A DNA stretch of 64,000 bases. Source: Litchfieldella anticariensis FP35 = DSM 16096. GTDB lineage: Bacteria; Pseudomonadota; Gammaproteobacteria; Pseudomonadales; Halomonadaceae. The position numbers and the translations under genes were made by a program. The notes under the pieces were generated by a model, which saw nothing but the letters and a program-made list of their open reading frames with translations, was not told the DNA's origin and did not search any database. Location of the stretch: positions 359,766-423,765 of the forward strand of contig NZ_KE332391.1 in NCBI RefSeq assembly GCF_000409775.1. The letters run 5' to 3'. The first letter of the stretch is position 1. Every line of letters starts with the position of its first letter. Of this stretch, positions 37,504 through 46,033 are shown one piece after another.

Positions 37504-40500
37504 ATGAACCTGTCGCAGATCGCCTATCGGCGCCGTCCCGTCTTCTATCTGGCCACCGTGGTCGCCATGCTGTATGGCGTGGTCAGTTACTTCACGCTCC
37601 CGGCACGCGAAGACCCCAAGATCACCATTCGCGAAGCAGTGGTGAGCACGGCCTTCCCCGGTCTTCCGGCGGAGCAGGTGGAAGAGAACATCACCAAGCC
37701 CCTGGAAGAGAGCATCCGCTTGATCGGCGAAGTCGAAGAGATCCGCTCGACCTCGATGCGCGGACGTTCGATCCTGCATGTGGAAATCCAGGACCGCTAT
37801 TTCGACCTGGATCAGATCTGGGACGAAGTCCGCAAAAAAGTCGAGGCCGTACGCCCCAGCCTCCCCGCAGGCACCCAGGACCCGGTCATCGACGACGATT
37901 TCGGCGATGTGGCCGTGGTCACGGCGGCACTCACCGCCGACGACTTTCCGCAGGCCGAGCAGCAGGAAATCGCCGAGCACATCCGCGCCGCACTCTATGC
38001 CACCGATGGCACCAAAAGTGTCGAACTGATCGGCGTGCAGCCGCAACGTATCTTTATCGACATCTCCGAAGCCAAGATGGCTGAATTGGAGCTGTCGCCC
38101 TCCGATCTGGCCACACAAATCCAGAAACGCAACATTTTCCCCCCAGGGGGCGTATTGGAAGCCGGTGAGCAGCGACTGGCACTGGAAATCAGCGGCGAAT
38201 TCCCCAGCGTGGAAGCATTGGGCGACGCCGAGATCCGCCTACCGAACGGCGGTGGCACACTGCGGCTGCGCGATCTCGGCGAGATCAGCCGCGGCTATGC
38301 CGATCCCGTCGACAAGCCGGCTTATTTCAATGGCAAACGCGCTATCGTGTTTGCGATTTCCATGCTCGACGGGGTCAGCGTCCTGGATTACGGCCAGGCG
38401 ATAAAGGCACGCATCGACGAGCTGCAAAAGACGCTCCCGGTGGGCTACCGTCTCGAGATCATGACCTTCCAACCCACCCAGGTCGCCAATGCTGTCTATG
38501 GCGTGACGTCGAGTGTGCTACAGACCCTCGGCATCGTATTGGCGGTGGTGGTCCTGTTCCTGGGCGTGCGTACCGGGCTGATCGTTGGTTCCATCATTCC
38601 CGCCGTGATGCTGGTCACCCTGGCCATCATGGGCCTGTTAGACATGACCTTGCAGCGTGCCAGCCTCGCCACGCTGGTGATCGCACTGGGGTTGCTGGTC
38701 GACAACGCCATCGTCATCGCCGAGGACTTCAAGACCCGCCTGGAGGCAGGCAGCCAACGCGATCAGGCACTCCGCGAAACCGGCAGCGAACTGGCGATTC
38801 CACTGCTGTCATCGACGCTGACCACCGTCCTGGTGTTCCTGCCCCTGATGCTTGCCCAGCACGTCTCCGGCGAGTACACCCGCTCGATCTCCATCGTCAT
38901 CGCCATCACCTTGCTGAGTTCCTGGTTCCTGTCGCTGACCGTCACCCCTGCCCTGTGCCATCGTTTCCTCAAGGCGCCGACGAGGGCCGGCGATGGCGAA
39001 GCGGAGCCCACCAATGTTTCCGATCGGATGTTCCGGGGCATGTCACGGCGCTACGCCTGGTTGCTGCGACGCCTTCTCAGGCACCGTGTGCTGTTCCTGG
39101 GCGTCATGGCACTGGCGCTGGTGGCAGGCGTGGCCATCATGCAAGCGGTACCCAAGAAGTTCTTCCCCGACTCGGATCGCAACCAGGTACTGGTGTATGT
39201 CGACTTTCCCTCCGACATCGCGGCCAGCGAGGCGGACCGCAAGATGCAGCGACTCACTAGGGAACTGCAGCAAGTGCCGGACATGAGCGATGACATCACC
39301 AGCATCGCCGCCTATTCGGGGTTTGGCGGGCCGCGCTTCGTGCTGTCGCTGACGCCGATCGATCCCGCACCCAACAAGGGATTCATGGTACTCAACGTCG
39401 CCGATCGCGACCGGGTCGATCATGTGATCGGTTCGACGCGCGCATTCTTCGCCAACCAATATCCCGACGTCTCACCACAGGTGACCAAGATGTTCCTGGG
39501 ACCGTCGGACAGTAGCCTGCTGGAAGTGCAGGCCAAGGGGCCTGACCGGGACGTGCTCTATGCAACGGCCAAGGAGGTCGAAGCCATCCTGGCCAGCCTC
39601 GACGGTGCCATCGACATTCGCCAAAGCTGGGAAGCCCGGATTCCCTCGCTGCGCATCGAGGTGGACCAAGCGCGGGCACGTCAGGCCGGCATCACCTCGG
39701 AAGACATTGCGAATTCGTTGCAAAGTGCCATCGACGGCTACCATCTGAGTCACTTCCGTGAAGGCGACGATATCATTCCAGTGATGCTGCGCTACGCCAA
39801 GGAAGACCGCTCGAGTCTGCAGCGCCTCAAGTCGCTGACCATCTACCCGCTCGACTCACCAGGCGACGGCGTGACACTCAACCAAGTCGCGTCCATCGAG
39901 CTCGACAATGGCTACTACCGTATCGATCGCGAGAATCTGGTGCGCACCATCACCGTCGAGGGTCGCAACCGCTACCTGACGGCTGAGGATATGGTGCCGC
40001 GTCTGGAATCACGCCTAACCGAGCTGGAAGCGAGTTTGCCACCAGGGCATTGGATCGAGTTCGACGGTGTAGTCATCGAGTCTGCCGAGGGGCAAGCGGC
40101 ACTGCAGGCCAACCTACCCATTTGTCTAGGTTTGATCTTCATCCTGCTGGTGGCGCAGTTCAATTCGTTCAAGCGCCCACTGCTGATCGTCGCCACCATT
40201 CCGCTGATCATCACCGGCATCGCTGTGGGATTGCTGGCGATGCGCGCCGATTTCGGCTTCATGGTGCTGCTGGGCATCTACAGTCTGGCGGGCATCATCA
40301 TCAACAATGCGATCGTGCTGATCGATCGTATCGACATCGAGCGAAGCGAGCCGGGCGCGAAAGCCTTGGATGCCGTGGTCAAAGCCTCGGAGAGACGCCT
40401 GCGGCCGATCCTGATGTCGGCCGCCACCACGATTCTCGGCTTCCTGCCACTGATCGTCGGCCACGACCCACTGTTCTACGGCATGGCCAGCGCCATGGCT

Positions 40501-40599
40501 TTCGGGCTGGGCATGGGCACCCTCATGAGCCTGGGCGTGGTCCCCGTGCTGTACACTTACTTCTTCGGCATCGATACGCGGCCCCAAGCCGCCGAGTGA
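37504..40599 (+). CDS. RND efflux pump, inner-membrane permease
   Basis: A 1031-aa AcrB/MexI-type pump with 12 transmembrane helices and two large periplasmic loops. It starts MNLSQIAYRRRPVFYLATV and includes the usual FPGLPAEQVEENITKPLEE segment. At the position of the AcrB proton-relay pair Asp407-Asp408 it has Asp400-Asn401 (LLVDNAIVIAED), and at the position of Lys940 it has Asn934 (IINNAIVL). This is unlike canonical AcrB and suggests a different relay or subfamily. The start at 37504 was chosen over a longer frame from 37429 that overlaps the adaptor gene. Substrate unknown; the TetR-type regulator follows. Confidence 0.9.
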   Translation: MNLSQIAYRRRPVFYLATVVAMLYGVVSYFTLPAREDPKITIREAVVSTAFPGLPAEQVEENITKPLEESIRLIGEVEEIRSTSMRGRSILHVEIQDRYFDLDQIWDEVRKKVEAVRPSLPAGTQDPVIDDDFGDVAVVTAALTADDFPQAEQQEIAEHIRAALYATDGTKSVELIGVQPQRIFIDISEAKMAELELSPSDLATQIQKRNIFPPGGVLEAGEQRLALEISGEFPSVEALGDAEIRLPNGGGTLRLRDLGEISRGYADPVDKPAYFNGKRAIVFAISMLDGVSVLDYGQAIKARIDELQKTLPVGYRLEIMTFQPTQVANAVYGVTSSVLQTLGIVLAVVVLFLGVRTGLIVGSIIPAVMLVTLAIMGLLDMTLQRASLATLVIALGLLVDNAIVIAEDFKTRLEAGSQRDQALRETGSELAIPLLSSTLTTVLVFLPLMLAQHVSGEYTRSISIVIAITLLSSWFLSLTVTPALCHRFLKAPTRAGDGEAEPTNVSDRMFRGMSRRYAWLLRRLLRHRVLFLGVMALALVAGVAIMQAVPKKFFPDSDRNQVLVYVDFPSDIAASEADRKMQRLTRELQQVPDMSDDITSIAAYSGFGGPRFVLSLTPIDPAPNKGFMVLNVADRDRVDHVIGSTRAFFANQYPDVSPQVTKMFLGPSDSSLLEVQAKGPDRDVLYATAKEVEAILASLDGAIDIRQSWEARIPSLRIEVDQARARQAGITSEDIANSLQSAIDGYHLSHFREGDDIIPVMLRYAKEDRSSLQRLKSLTIYPLDSPGDGVTLNQVASIELDNGYYRIDRENLVRTITVEGRNRYLTAEDMVPRLESRLTELEASLPPGHWIEFDGVVIESAEGQAALQANLPICLGLIFILLVAQFNSFKRPLLIVATIPLIITGIAVGLLAMRADFGFMVLLGIYSLAGIIINNAIVLIDRIDIERSEPGAKALDAVVKASERRLRPILMSAATTILGFLPLIVGHDPLFYGMASAMAFGLGMGTLMSLGVVPVLYTYFFGIDTRPQAAE

Positions 40600-40616
40600 A
40601 AGAGAGCAAATGACAG

Positions 40617-41276
40617 ATGGGAGAGCAGTCCAACCCACATCAGCCCCGGGACAATACCCAAGAAAAACTGATCCATGCCGGCATCCAGCTGTTCGGCGAG
40701 CTCGGCTACAAGGCGACGACCACCCGCATGATCGCCGATGCCGCCGAGGCCAACATCGGCTCGATCGCCTACTACTTCGACAACAAGCATGGTCTCTACC
40801 TGGCAGCGGCACGCTATATCGCCGGGCAGTTACGCCAACGGCTACGGCTGGACGAAGCCATCATGGCCAATGACGCTGGAGGAGAGCCGGATCGCCAGAC
40901 GGCAATGGCGGCCCTGCAAGACATGACCCGTCACATGGTGAAAGTCTTCACCGAAGATGACGAGTGCCGTCAATGGCTGCTGTTCGTGATGCGCGAACAG
41001 GTCAACCCTACCGAAGCCTTCGACATCCTGCACGCCCAGGCCTTCGGCACCGTTCAGGCGATACTGAGCACGCTGATCGCGATACTGACCGGCCGTTCCC
41101 GCGATGACCGGAGGGTGATCGTCGAGACCCATACGTTGGTCGGCCAGATCGTGTTCTTTCTGATCTGCCGCGAGCCCCTGCTACGGCGTCTGGGCATCGA
41201 AGCGCTCGATGATACCGTCATCGCCATCATCGAAGACGTAATTGCCTCGCATCTGCGGGTCTATGAAGCGGATTGA
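40617..41276 (+). CDS. TetR-family regulator with CecR-type C-terminal domain
   Basis: A 219-aa regulator. The TetR helix-turn-helix covers residues 15-60 (EKLIHAGIQLFGELGYKATTTRMIADAAEANIGSIAYYF). The C-terminal half (DMTRHMVKVFTEDDECRQWLLFVMREQVNPTEAF) corresponds to the DUF1956 domain of CecR/YbiH. It is third in the RND operon and likely represses it at the palindrome at 36293-36308. Its end overlaps the convergent cupin gene by 16 bp. CecR in E. coli controls an efflux transporter; ligand here unknown. Confidence 0.9.
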   Translation: MGEQSNPHQPRDNTQEKLIHAGIQLFGELGYKATTTRMIADAAEANIGSIAYYFDNKHGLYLAAARYIAGQLRQRLRLDEAIMANDAGGEPDRQTAMAALQDMTRHMVKVFTEDDECRQWLLFVMREQVNPTEAFDILHAQAFGTVQAILSTLIAILTGRSRDDRRVIVETHTLVGQIVFFLICREPLLRRLGIEALDDTVIAIIEDVIASHLRVYEAD

Positions 41277-41944
41277 TTGTCACCGAGAGTGAGGTGGCCG
41301 CTCTTGATGTAGATCAGCGCACCGTCCTCCCCGGTAAAGGGGGCATGCCTGCTTTGGTGTGGGCTGCGCAGCCAGCTTCCCCTGGGGTAAGCACCATGCT
41401 CATCATGGTAGGTGCCCTCCAGTACCAGGATTTCCTCACCGCCCCAGTGGGTGTGCGGCTCGCAACGAATGTTGGGAGCCCACTTCACCAAAGCGACATA
41501 CTCGCCCTCGAAGTCGTGAAGCGGCATCGTCATCAGCCCTTGCTCCGGCCCGGGTTGCCAAGCAAGCGCCTGGGTATCGATGACCTTGCGCTCGGTGTCA
41601 CGGGGCGAGAACTGGTGAAGTTTGACGAACAGCAGGGTGCCCTGCCGACCCGCACTAGGTGAGTGTGAGGTGCCGATGGGGTTGCGTAGGTAGGTTCCCG
41701 CCGGGTACGTACCATGCTCATCGGCGAACTCGCCTTCCAGCACCAAGATTTCCTCGCCACCACTATGCTCATGAGGCGGGAAACGGCCGTCGGGCGCATA
41801 GCGAACCAGCGAAGTGGCGCGCGCCACCTCCTCACCGATGCGATCCAGCATCATTCGCTGCACGCCCTGTGTCGGTGAATCCACCCAGCGATAGGCATCT
41901 GGCGTCACCACCGCTCGCTCGGAAAAATCGGCGTTGAGTCGCAT
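41261..41944 (-). CDS. ChrR-type double cupin protein
   Basis: A 227-aa protein with two consecutive cupin domains. The first has HEHSGGEEILVLEGEF (metal-binding His pair and Glu), the second HTHWGGEEILVLEGTY. Both are followed by GTYLRNPIGTSHSP or RGSWLRSPHQSRHAP. This arrangement resembles the cupin domain of ChrR anti-sigma factors, but no N-terminal zinc anti-sigma domain is present, so it is probably a stand-alone sensor or enzyme. It ends by overlapping the TetR gene on the opposite strand. Confidence 0.8.
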   Translation of the reverse strand: MRLNADFSERAVVTPDAYRWVDSPTQGVQRMMLDRIGEEVARATSLVRYAPDGRFPPHEHSGGEEILVLEGEFADEHGTYPAGTYLRNPIGTSHSPSAGRQGTLLFVKLHQFSPRDTERKVIDTQALAWQPGPEQGLMTMPLHDFEGEYVALVKWAPNIRCEPHTHWGGEEILVLEGTYHDEHGAYPRGSWLRSPHQSRHAPFTGEDGALIYIKSGHLTLGDNQSAS

Positions 41945-42076
41945 CGTGCTTTCTCCACTTGGCTACCACTTAGCATTCTCGGTCACATCGGAGCACACAT
42001 CATCACCATGCATGGTGAAGGTTGTCTTATTCGGCTAGCGTAAGAACCAAGGGGGCTTCCTTTTGAGGAACCGGCC

Positions 42077-42637
42077 ATGCCATCCACCAAGGCACCACTC
42101 TTATTCCTGCTTTTGCTCACCAACCTGCTCGTGAGCTGTGCCCTTCCCCCCGAGCCTCAGGTTGCCTTGTACGAGCCTTCCAGAACCCCGTATGCCATCT
42201 ATGCCCCTTCCCAATGGGACCGCAAGGGTCTGGAAGCCCAACCACGCCTCGCCGCCTACCGCGACCGCCTTCCCCCCGACGTAAGCTACACACCGGGTAC
42301 GACATCCTGGCAAGAAGTATCGCATGAAGTGCCGGGAGCCCTCACCATTGCGGTCAGTCGACAGGATTCACCAGGCACGCTGTTACAAGCCCTGGCCAGC
42401 GAGTTGGACCTGGGCGAGCCACTGGGCCGTTCGATGTGGGAGCAGACCCAACGTATTTACCGCGAGGATGAACGCGCCATCGGCGTGATACTACAGTGGG
42501 GGTTTTACGATGACGCCATTCAAGGCCAGGACTATCGGGTATGGATGAGACAAAATGGCCAAGGCTGGTACGTCGAGCGAATGGAAACCCGCTACCACTG
42601 TGGACGCGGTATCGGTGAAAATGGGCTCTGTATTTAG
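42077..42637 (+). CDS. Hypothetical lipoprotein
   Basis: A 186-aa protein with a signal peptide and lipobox LLVSC. The mature part begins ALPPEPQVALYEPSRTPYAIYAPSQWD and has WQEVSHEVPGALTIAVSRQD, and a terminal Cys pair (RYHCGRGIGENGLCI). I do not recognise a family. AGGAACCGG lies upstream at suitable spacing. It is next to a Nudix gene with a 16-bp gap, probably cotranscribed. Confidence 0.65.
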   Translation: MPSTKAPLLFLLLLTNLLVSCALPPEPQVALYEPSRTPYAIYAPSQWDRKGLEAQPRLAAYRDRLPPDVSYTPGTTSWQEVSHEVPGALTIAVSRQDSPGTLLQALASELDLGEPLGRSMWEQTQRIYREDERAIGVILQWGFYDDAIQGQDYRVWMRQNGQGWYVERMETRYHCGRGIGENGLCI

Positions 42638-42653
42638 GAAGGAGCCTATCCCC

Positions 42654-43073
42654 ATGCCCCAAGAAGACCAAGACCCTAGTATCATTCATATCGCCGCCGC
42701 GCTGATTACCGACGCGCAAGGCCGTCTGCTATTGGTTCGCAAACGCGGTACCCAAGCCTTCATGCAGGCTGGAGGCAAGATCGAGCCGGGCGAAACCCCA
42801 GCCGATGCGCTGATCCGAGAACTTCGCGAAGAACTGGGTAGTGTGCCTACCGACCTGGAATCATTAGGAGAGTTTGCGGCACCAGCGGCCAACGAGCCGG
42901 GACATGTCGTCGCGGCACATCTCTTTCTCGCCACGATGACGTCCTCCATCCGGGCAGCGGCAGAGATCGAGGAAGTCGTCTGGGTCACACCGGAGGAAGC
43001 CACCGCACTTCCTTTGGCTCCCCTCACTCGCGACCGGGTTCTACCTCTGGCCCTGGAAGCCTTGTTGGATTGA
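42654..43073 (+). CDS. Nudix hydrolase
   Basis: A 139-aa Nudix enzyme. The signature GGKIEPGETPADALIRELREELG (read as GX5EX7REUXEEXGU at about residues 40-62) is complete, with the divalent metal-binding Glu residues. It would hydrolyse a nucleoside diphosphate linked to another moiety; the substrate cannot be deduced. The start at 42654 follows AAGGAGCC. It follows the lipoprotein gene closely. Confidence 0.9.
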   Translation: MPQEDQDPSIIHIAAALITDAQGRLLLVRKRGTQAFMQAGGKIEPGETPADALIRELREELGSVPTDLESLGEFAAPAANEPGHVVAAHLFLATMTSSIRAAAEIEEVVWVTPEEATALPLAPLTRDRVLPLALEALLD

Positions 43074-43204
43074 CACGAATGTAAGGGTCAGATGTTGGCC
43101 CGGCTTTTGCACTGGTCATATCGTAAATGAGTCAACCCGTAATGCCGCACTGCGTCATGTAGAATTTTCTCTTACCTGCTTTCCCTGATTCTAAGGAGCC
43201 TCCC

Positions 43205-45037
43205 TTGGCCGTCGACCTGCTGTACAACGCGCTGATCTTTCTTGCCGCAGCGGTACTGATCGTACCGATCTTCAAGTGGCTGGGGCTTGGCGAGGTACTG
43301 GGTTACCTGGCTGCTGGGGTGGTCATCGGCCCCTCGATGCTGGCATTGGTGCCGGATACCGAAGGCGTATTGCAGTTCTCACAGGTAGGCATCGTGTTCC
43401 TGTTGTTCGTGATCGGTCTGGAACTCAAGCCAGCACGCCTCAAACTGATGCGCAAGGCGGTATTCGGTTTCGGCAGTTTGCAGGTCACCATCACCACGCT
43501 GGTGCTCGCCATCGCTGCCTGGTGGCTGGGGTTGGCACCGACCGCCGCACTGGTGGTTGGCTTCAGTCTAGGATTATGCTCCACACCACTGGTACTGCAC
43601 CTACTTGGTGAACGTAAGGAGCTACAGACGCGCCATGGGCGCAACGCCTTCGCACTCCTGCTGTTCCAGGACATGGCGGCGATTCCGGTGCTGGCGATCA
43701 TTCCCATCCTCGGCGCTGGGTCGCTGATGGCCGATGGCATGAGCCCACTGTTGCGCGAATTCATCCTCGGCACAGGCGCCTTCGCTGGCCTGATCGTCAG
43801 CGGGCGTTATCTGTTGCGTCCGCTGTTCCGGCTGGCGGCAAGTACCCGCAGCCGCGAAGTCTTCGCCGGTACCACCCTGCTGGTGGTGATTGGCGCCGCA
43901 CTGTTGATGGATACCGCCGGACTATCGATGGCCATGGGCGCCTTCATCGCCGGAATACTGCTTGCCGACTCGGAATACCGCCACAACATCGAGGCGGACA
44001 TCGAGCCCTTCCGCGGCCTGCTGCTGGGGTTGTTCTTCATGGCCGTGGGCATGACCGCCCAGCTTGGGCTGCTGGCCCAACAGCCACATGTGATTCTCGG
44101 CCTAACGCTGGCGCTGCTGCTGGCCAAGGGGCTGAGCATGGTGCTGGCGGCGCGACTGTTCGGCACCGGCTGGAAGGAAGCGAGCAATCTCGGCGTGCTG
44201 CTCTCTCAGGGCGGCGAGTTCGGCTTCGTGGTCCTCACCGCAGCGGGAAGTGCCGCATTACTGGATCAGGGCCTGGTGAGCCTATTGGTGCTGGTGATCT
44301 CGTTGTCGATGGCCACCACTCCGGTGCTGTTGTTGATCCATGTACGCTGGATTCGGTCGTTATTCGAAGCATCGAAACCTAAACCGGTCTACGACCATCC
44401 CCTGGACGACTCCCCCCAGATCATCCTCGCCGGCTTCGGCCGCTTCGGACAGATCATGGGGCGCGCGCTGCAGGGGTTGAAGATTCCCTATACGGTACTC
44501 GACATCAACGCCGATCACGTGGAATTCGTGCGCCGCTACGGCAACAAGGTGTATTTCGGTGACGCCTCGCGCATTGACCTGTTGCGTGCCGCCGGTGCCG
44601 GCAAGGCCCGAGTGCTGGTGGTGGCGGTAGGTGACATCGAGGCCTCGATGCGCATCGTCGAACAGGCCAAGCGCCAGTTCCCGCACCTGCGTATCTTTGC
44701 CCGAGCCCGAAACCGGTATCACGCTCACTTGCTGATGCGGGCCGGTATCCACCACATCGTACGCGAACTGCTACCCGCCAGCCTGGAAATGACCCGCGAC
44801 GTGCTGATCGAGCTGGGCATCCCGCGCGAGCAGGCCCAGCACACCATCGACACCTTCCGCCCTCACGACGAACAGGCATTGATGCGTCAGTTGGAGGTTT
44901 TCGGCAACGAGAAGAAACTGATCCAGACCGTACAGGAAGCCGCTCGCGAACTCGAAGCCCTGTACGAAGCCGATGAGGAAGTCGCCACCACGCCCCCACG
45001 GCACGGCAACGTTCCCCAGGAACGACAAGATATCTGA
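43205..45037 (+). CDS. KefB/KefC-like CPA2 cation-proton antiporter
   Basis: A 610-aa protein with about 12 transmembrane helices followed by an RCK_N (TrkA-N) domain. The membrane part includes the CPA2 LGEVLGYLAAGVVIGP motif near residue 27 and the VVGFSLGLCSTPLVLHLLGE region. The cytosolic NAD-binding region is ILAGFGRFGQIMGRAL with the downstream acidic Asp (VLDIN), residues about 400-425. KefC-type members exchange K+ for H+ under electrophile stress, gated by glutathione adducts. No KefF-like subunit is adjacent. The TTG start at 43205 has TAAGGAGCC upstream. Confidence 0.88.
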   Translation: MAVDLLYNALIFLAAAVLIVPIFKWLGLGEVLGYLAAGVVIGPSMLALVPDTEGVLQFSQVGIVFLLFVIGLELKPARLKLMRKAVFGFGSLQVTITTLVLAIAAWWLGLAPTAALVVGFSLGLCSTPLVLHLLGERKELQTRHGRNAFALLLFQDMAAIPVLAIIPILGAGSLMADGMSPLLREFILGTGAFAGLIVSGRYLLRPLFRLAASTRSREVFAGTTLLVVIGAALLMDTAGLSMAMGAFIAGILLADSEYRHNIEADIEPFRGLLLGLFFMAVGMTAQLGLLAQQPHVILGLTLALLLAKGLSMVLAARLFGTGWKEASNLGVLLSQGGEFGFVVLTAAGSAALLDQGLVSLLVLVISLSMATTPVLLLIHVRWIRSLFEASKPKPVYDHPLDDSPQIILAGFGRFGQIMGRALQGLKIPYTVLDINADHVEFVRRYGNKVYFGDASRIDLLRAAGAGKARVLVVAVGDIEASMRIVEQAKRQFPHLRIFARARNRYHAHLLMRAGIHHIVRELLPASLEMTRDVLIELGIPREQAQHTIDTFRPHDEQALMRQLEVFGNEKKLIQTVQEAARELEALYEADEEVATTPPRHGNVPQERQDI

Positions 45038-45195
45038 GCGACTCAGCCTCCATCATCGGCTATGGCTGCCAACGCCATGGGGCGTAAGTACCATCATAGA
45101 ACTTTTCATCGGCCGCACGGAGGCCAATACTGGGAAGGTAGCAATCACGCCGAGAAACACTGCTGTCAAGCCCACCGACAAAGAGGGGATACAAG

Positions 45196-46026
45196 ATGGC
45201 AACGATAGAAGAAGGCGTGGCCCAGCATTGGAGTCACGGTTCACTGGAGCGCGAGATCCTCGACGGATTGGCCGCCATGGGACGCGACCTGGACAACGTG
45301 CAGATCGAGGACCTGGCTGCTGTAGACGAGTTCCACATGGGTGGCCATGAGGCCACTGTACATCTTGCCTCGCAGATGGGTCTCAGGCCGGGCATGTCGC
45401 TCGTCGAAATCGGCAGCGGGATCGGCGGGCCAGCACGATTCTTCGCCCACCAATATAACTGCACGGTGTCGGGGATCGACCTGACGCCCGAGTACGTCGC
45501 CGTCGCTGAGACACTGACCCGGATGGTAGGCCTGACGGAGCATGTCACATTCCGTGTAGGCAGCGCGATGGACCTGCCGTTCGACGATGCGAGCTTCGAT
45601 GCAGCCACACTGCTGCATGTGGGGATGAACGTGCCGGACAAGGAGCGCCTCTGTGCCGAAGCGGCGCGGGTAGTCAAACAGGACGGCGTGTTCGGCGTCT
45701 ACGAGGTCATGCGTACCGGGGAGAGCGACCTATCATTTCCGGTTGCCTGGGCCGATACCCCGCAGATGTCGTTTCTCGCCCCCCTGTCCACCTATCGGCA
45801 GGCACTGGAGACAGCCGGTTTCGAGGTGACGGCGGAAGAAGACCGACGCGACCCAGCTCTCGAGTTCTTCCATCGCATCAAGACGCGCATTGCGGAAAGC
45901 GGACCTCCTCCACTCGGGCTCCACATTCATCTGGGACCGCAAGCTCCACAGAAGATAGCGAACATGATTGCGAACCTGGAGCGGGGAATCATTGCGCCGA
46001 TCCAGATGATCTGCCGGCGCCGATGA
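45196..46026 (+). CDS. SAM-dependent methyltransferase
   Basis: A 276-aa class I methyltransferase. The SAM-binding motif I is LVEIGSGIGGPARFFA at residues about 70-85, with the acidic residue after the second strand in GIDLTPEYVAVAETL. It resembles the methyltransferase type 11/UbiE-like and sarcosine/dimethylglycine methyltransferase groups, including the EFHMGGHEATVHLA segment at residues 48-60. In halophiles a glycine-betaine role is possible but unproven. No second methyltransferase gene is adjacent. It ends eight bases from the convergent helicase gene. Confidence 0.8.
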   Translation: MATIEEGVAQHWSHGSLEREILDGLAAMGRDLDNVQIEDLAAVDEFHMGGHEATVHLASQMGLRPGMSLVEIGSGIGGPARFFAHQYNCTVSGIDLTPEYVAVAETLTRMVGLTEHVTFRVGSAMDLPFDDASFDAATLLHVGMNVPDKERLCAEAARVVKQDGVFGVYEVMRTGESDLSFPVAWADTPQMSFLAPLSTYRQALETAGFEVTAEEDRRDPALEFFHRIKTRIAESGPPPLGLHIHLGPQAPQKIANMIANLERGIIAPIQMICRRR

Positions 46027-46033
46027 TCCGGTT

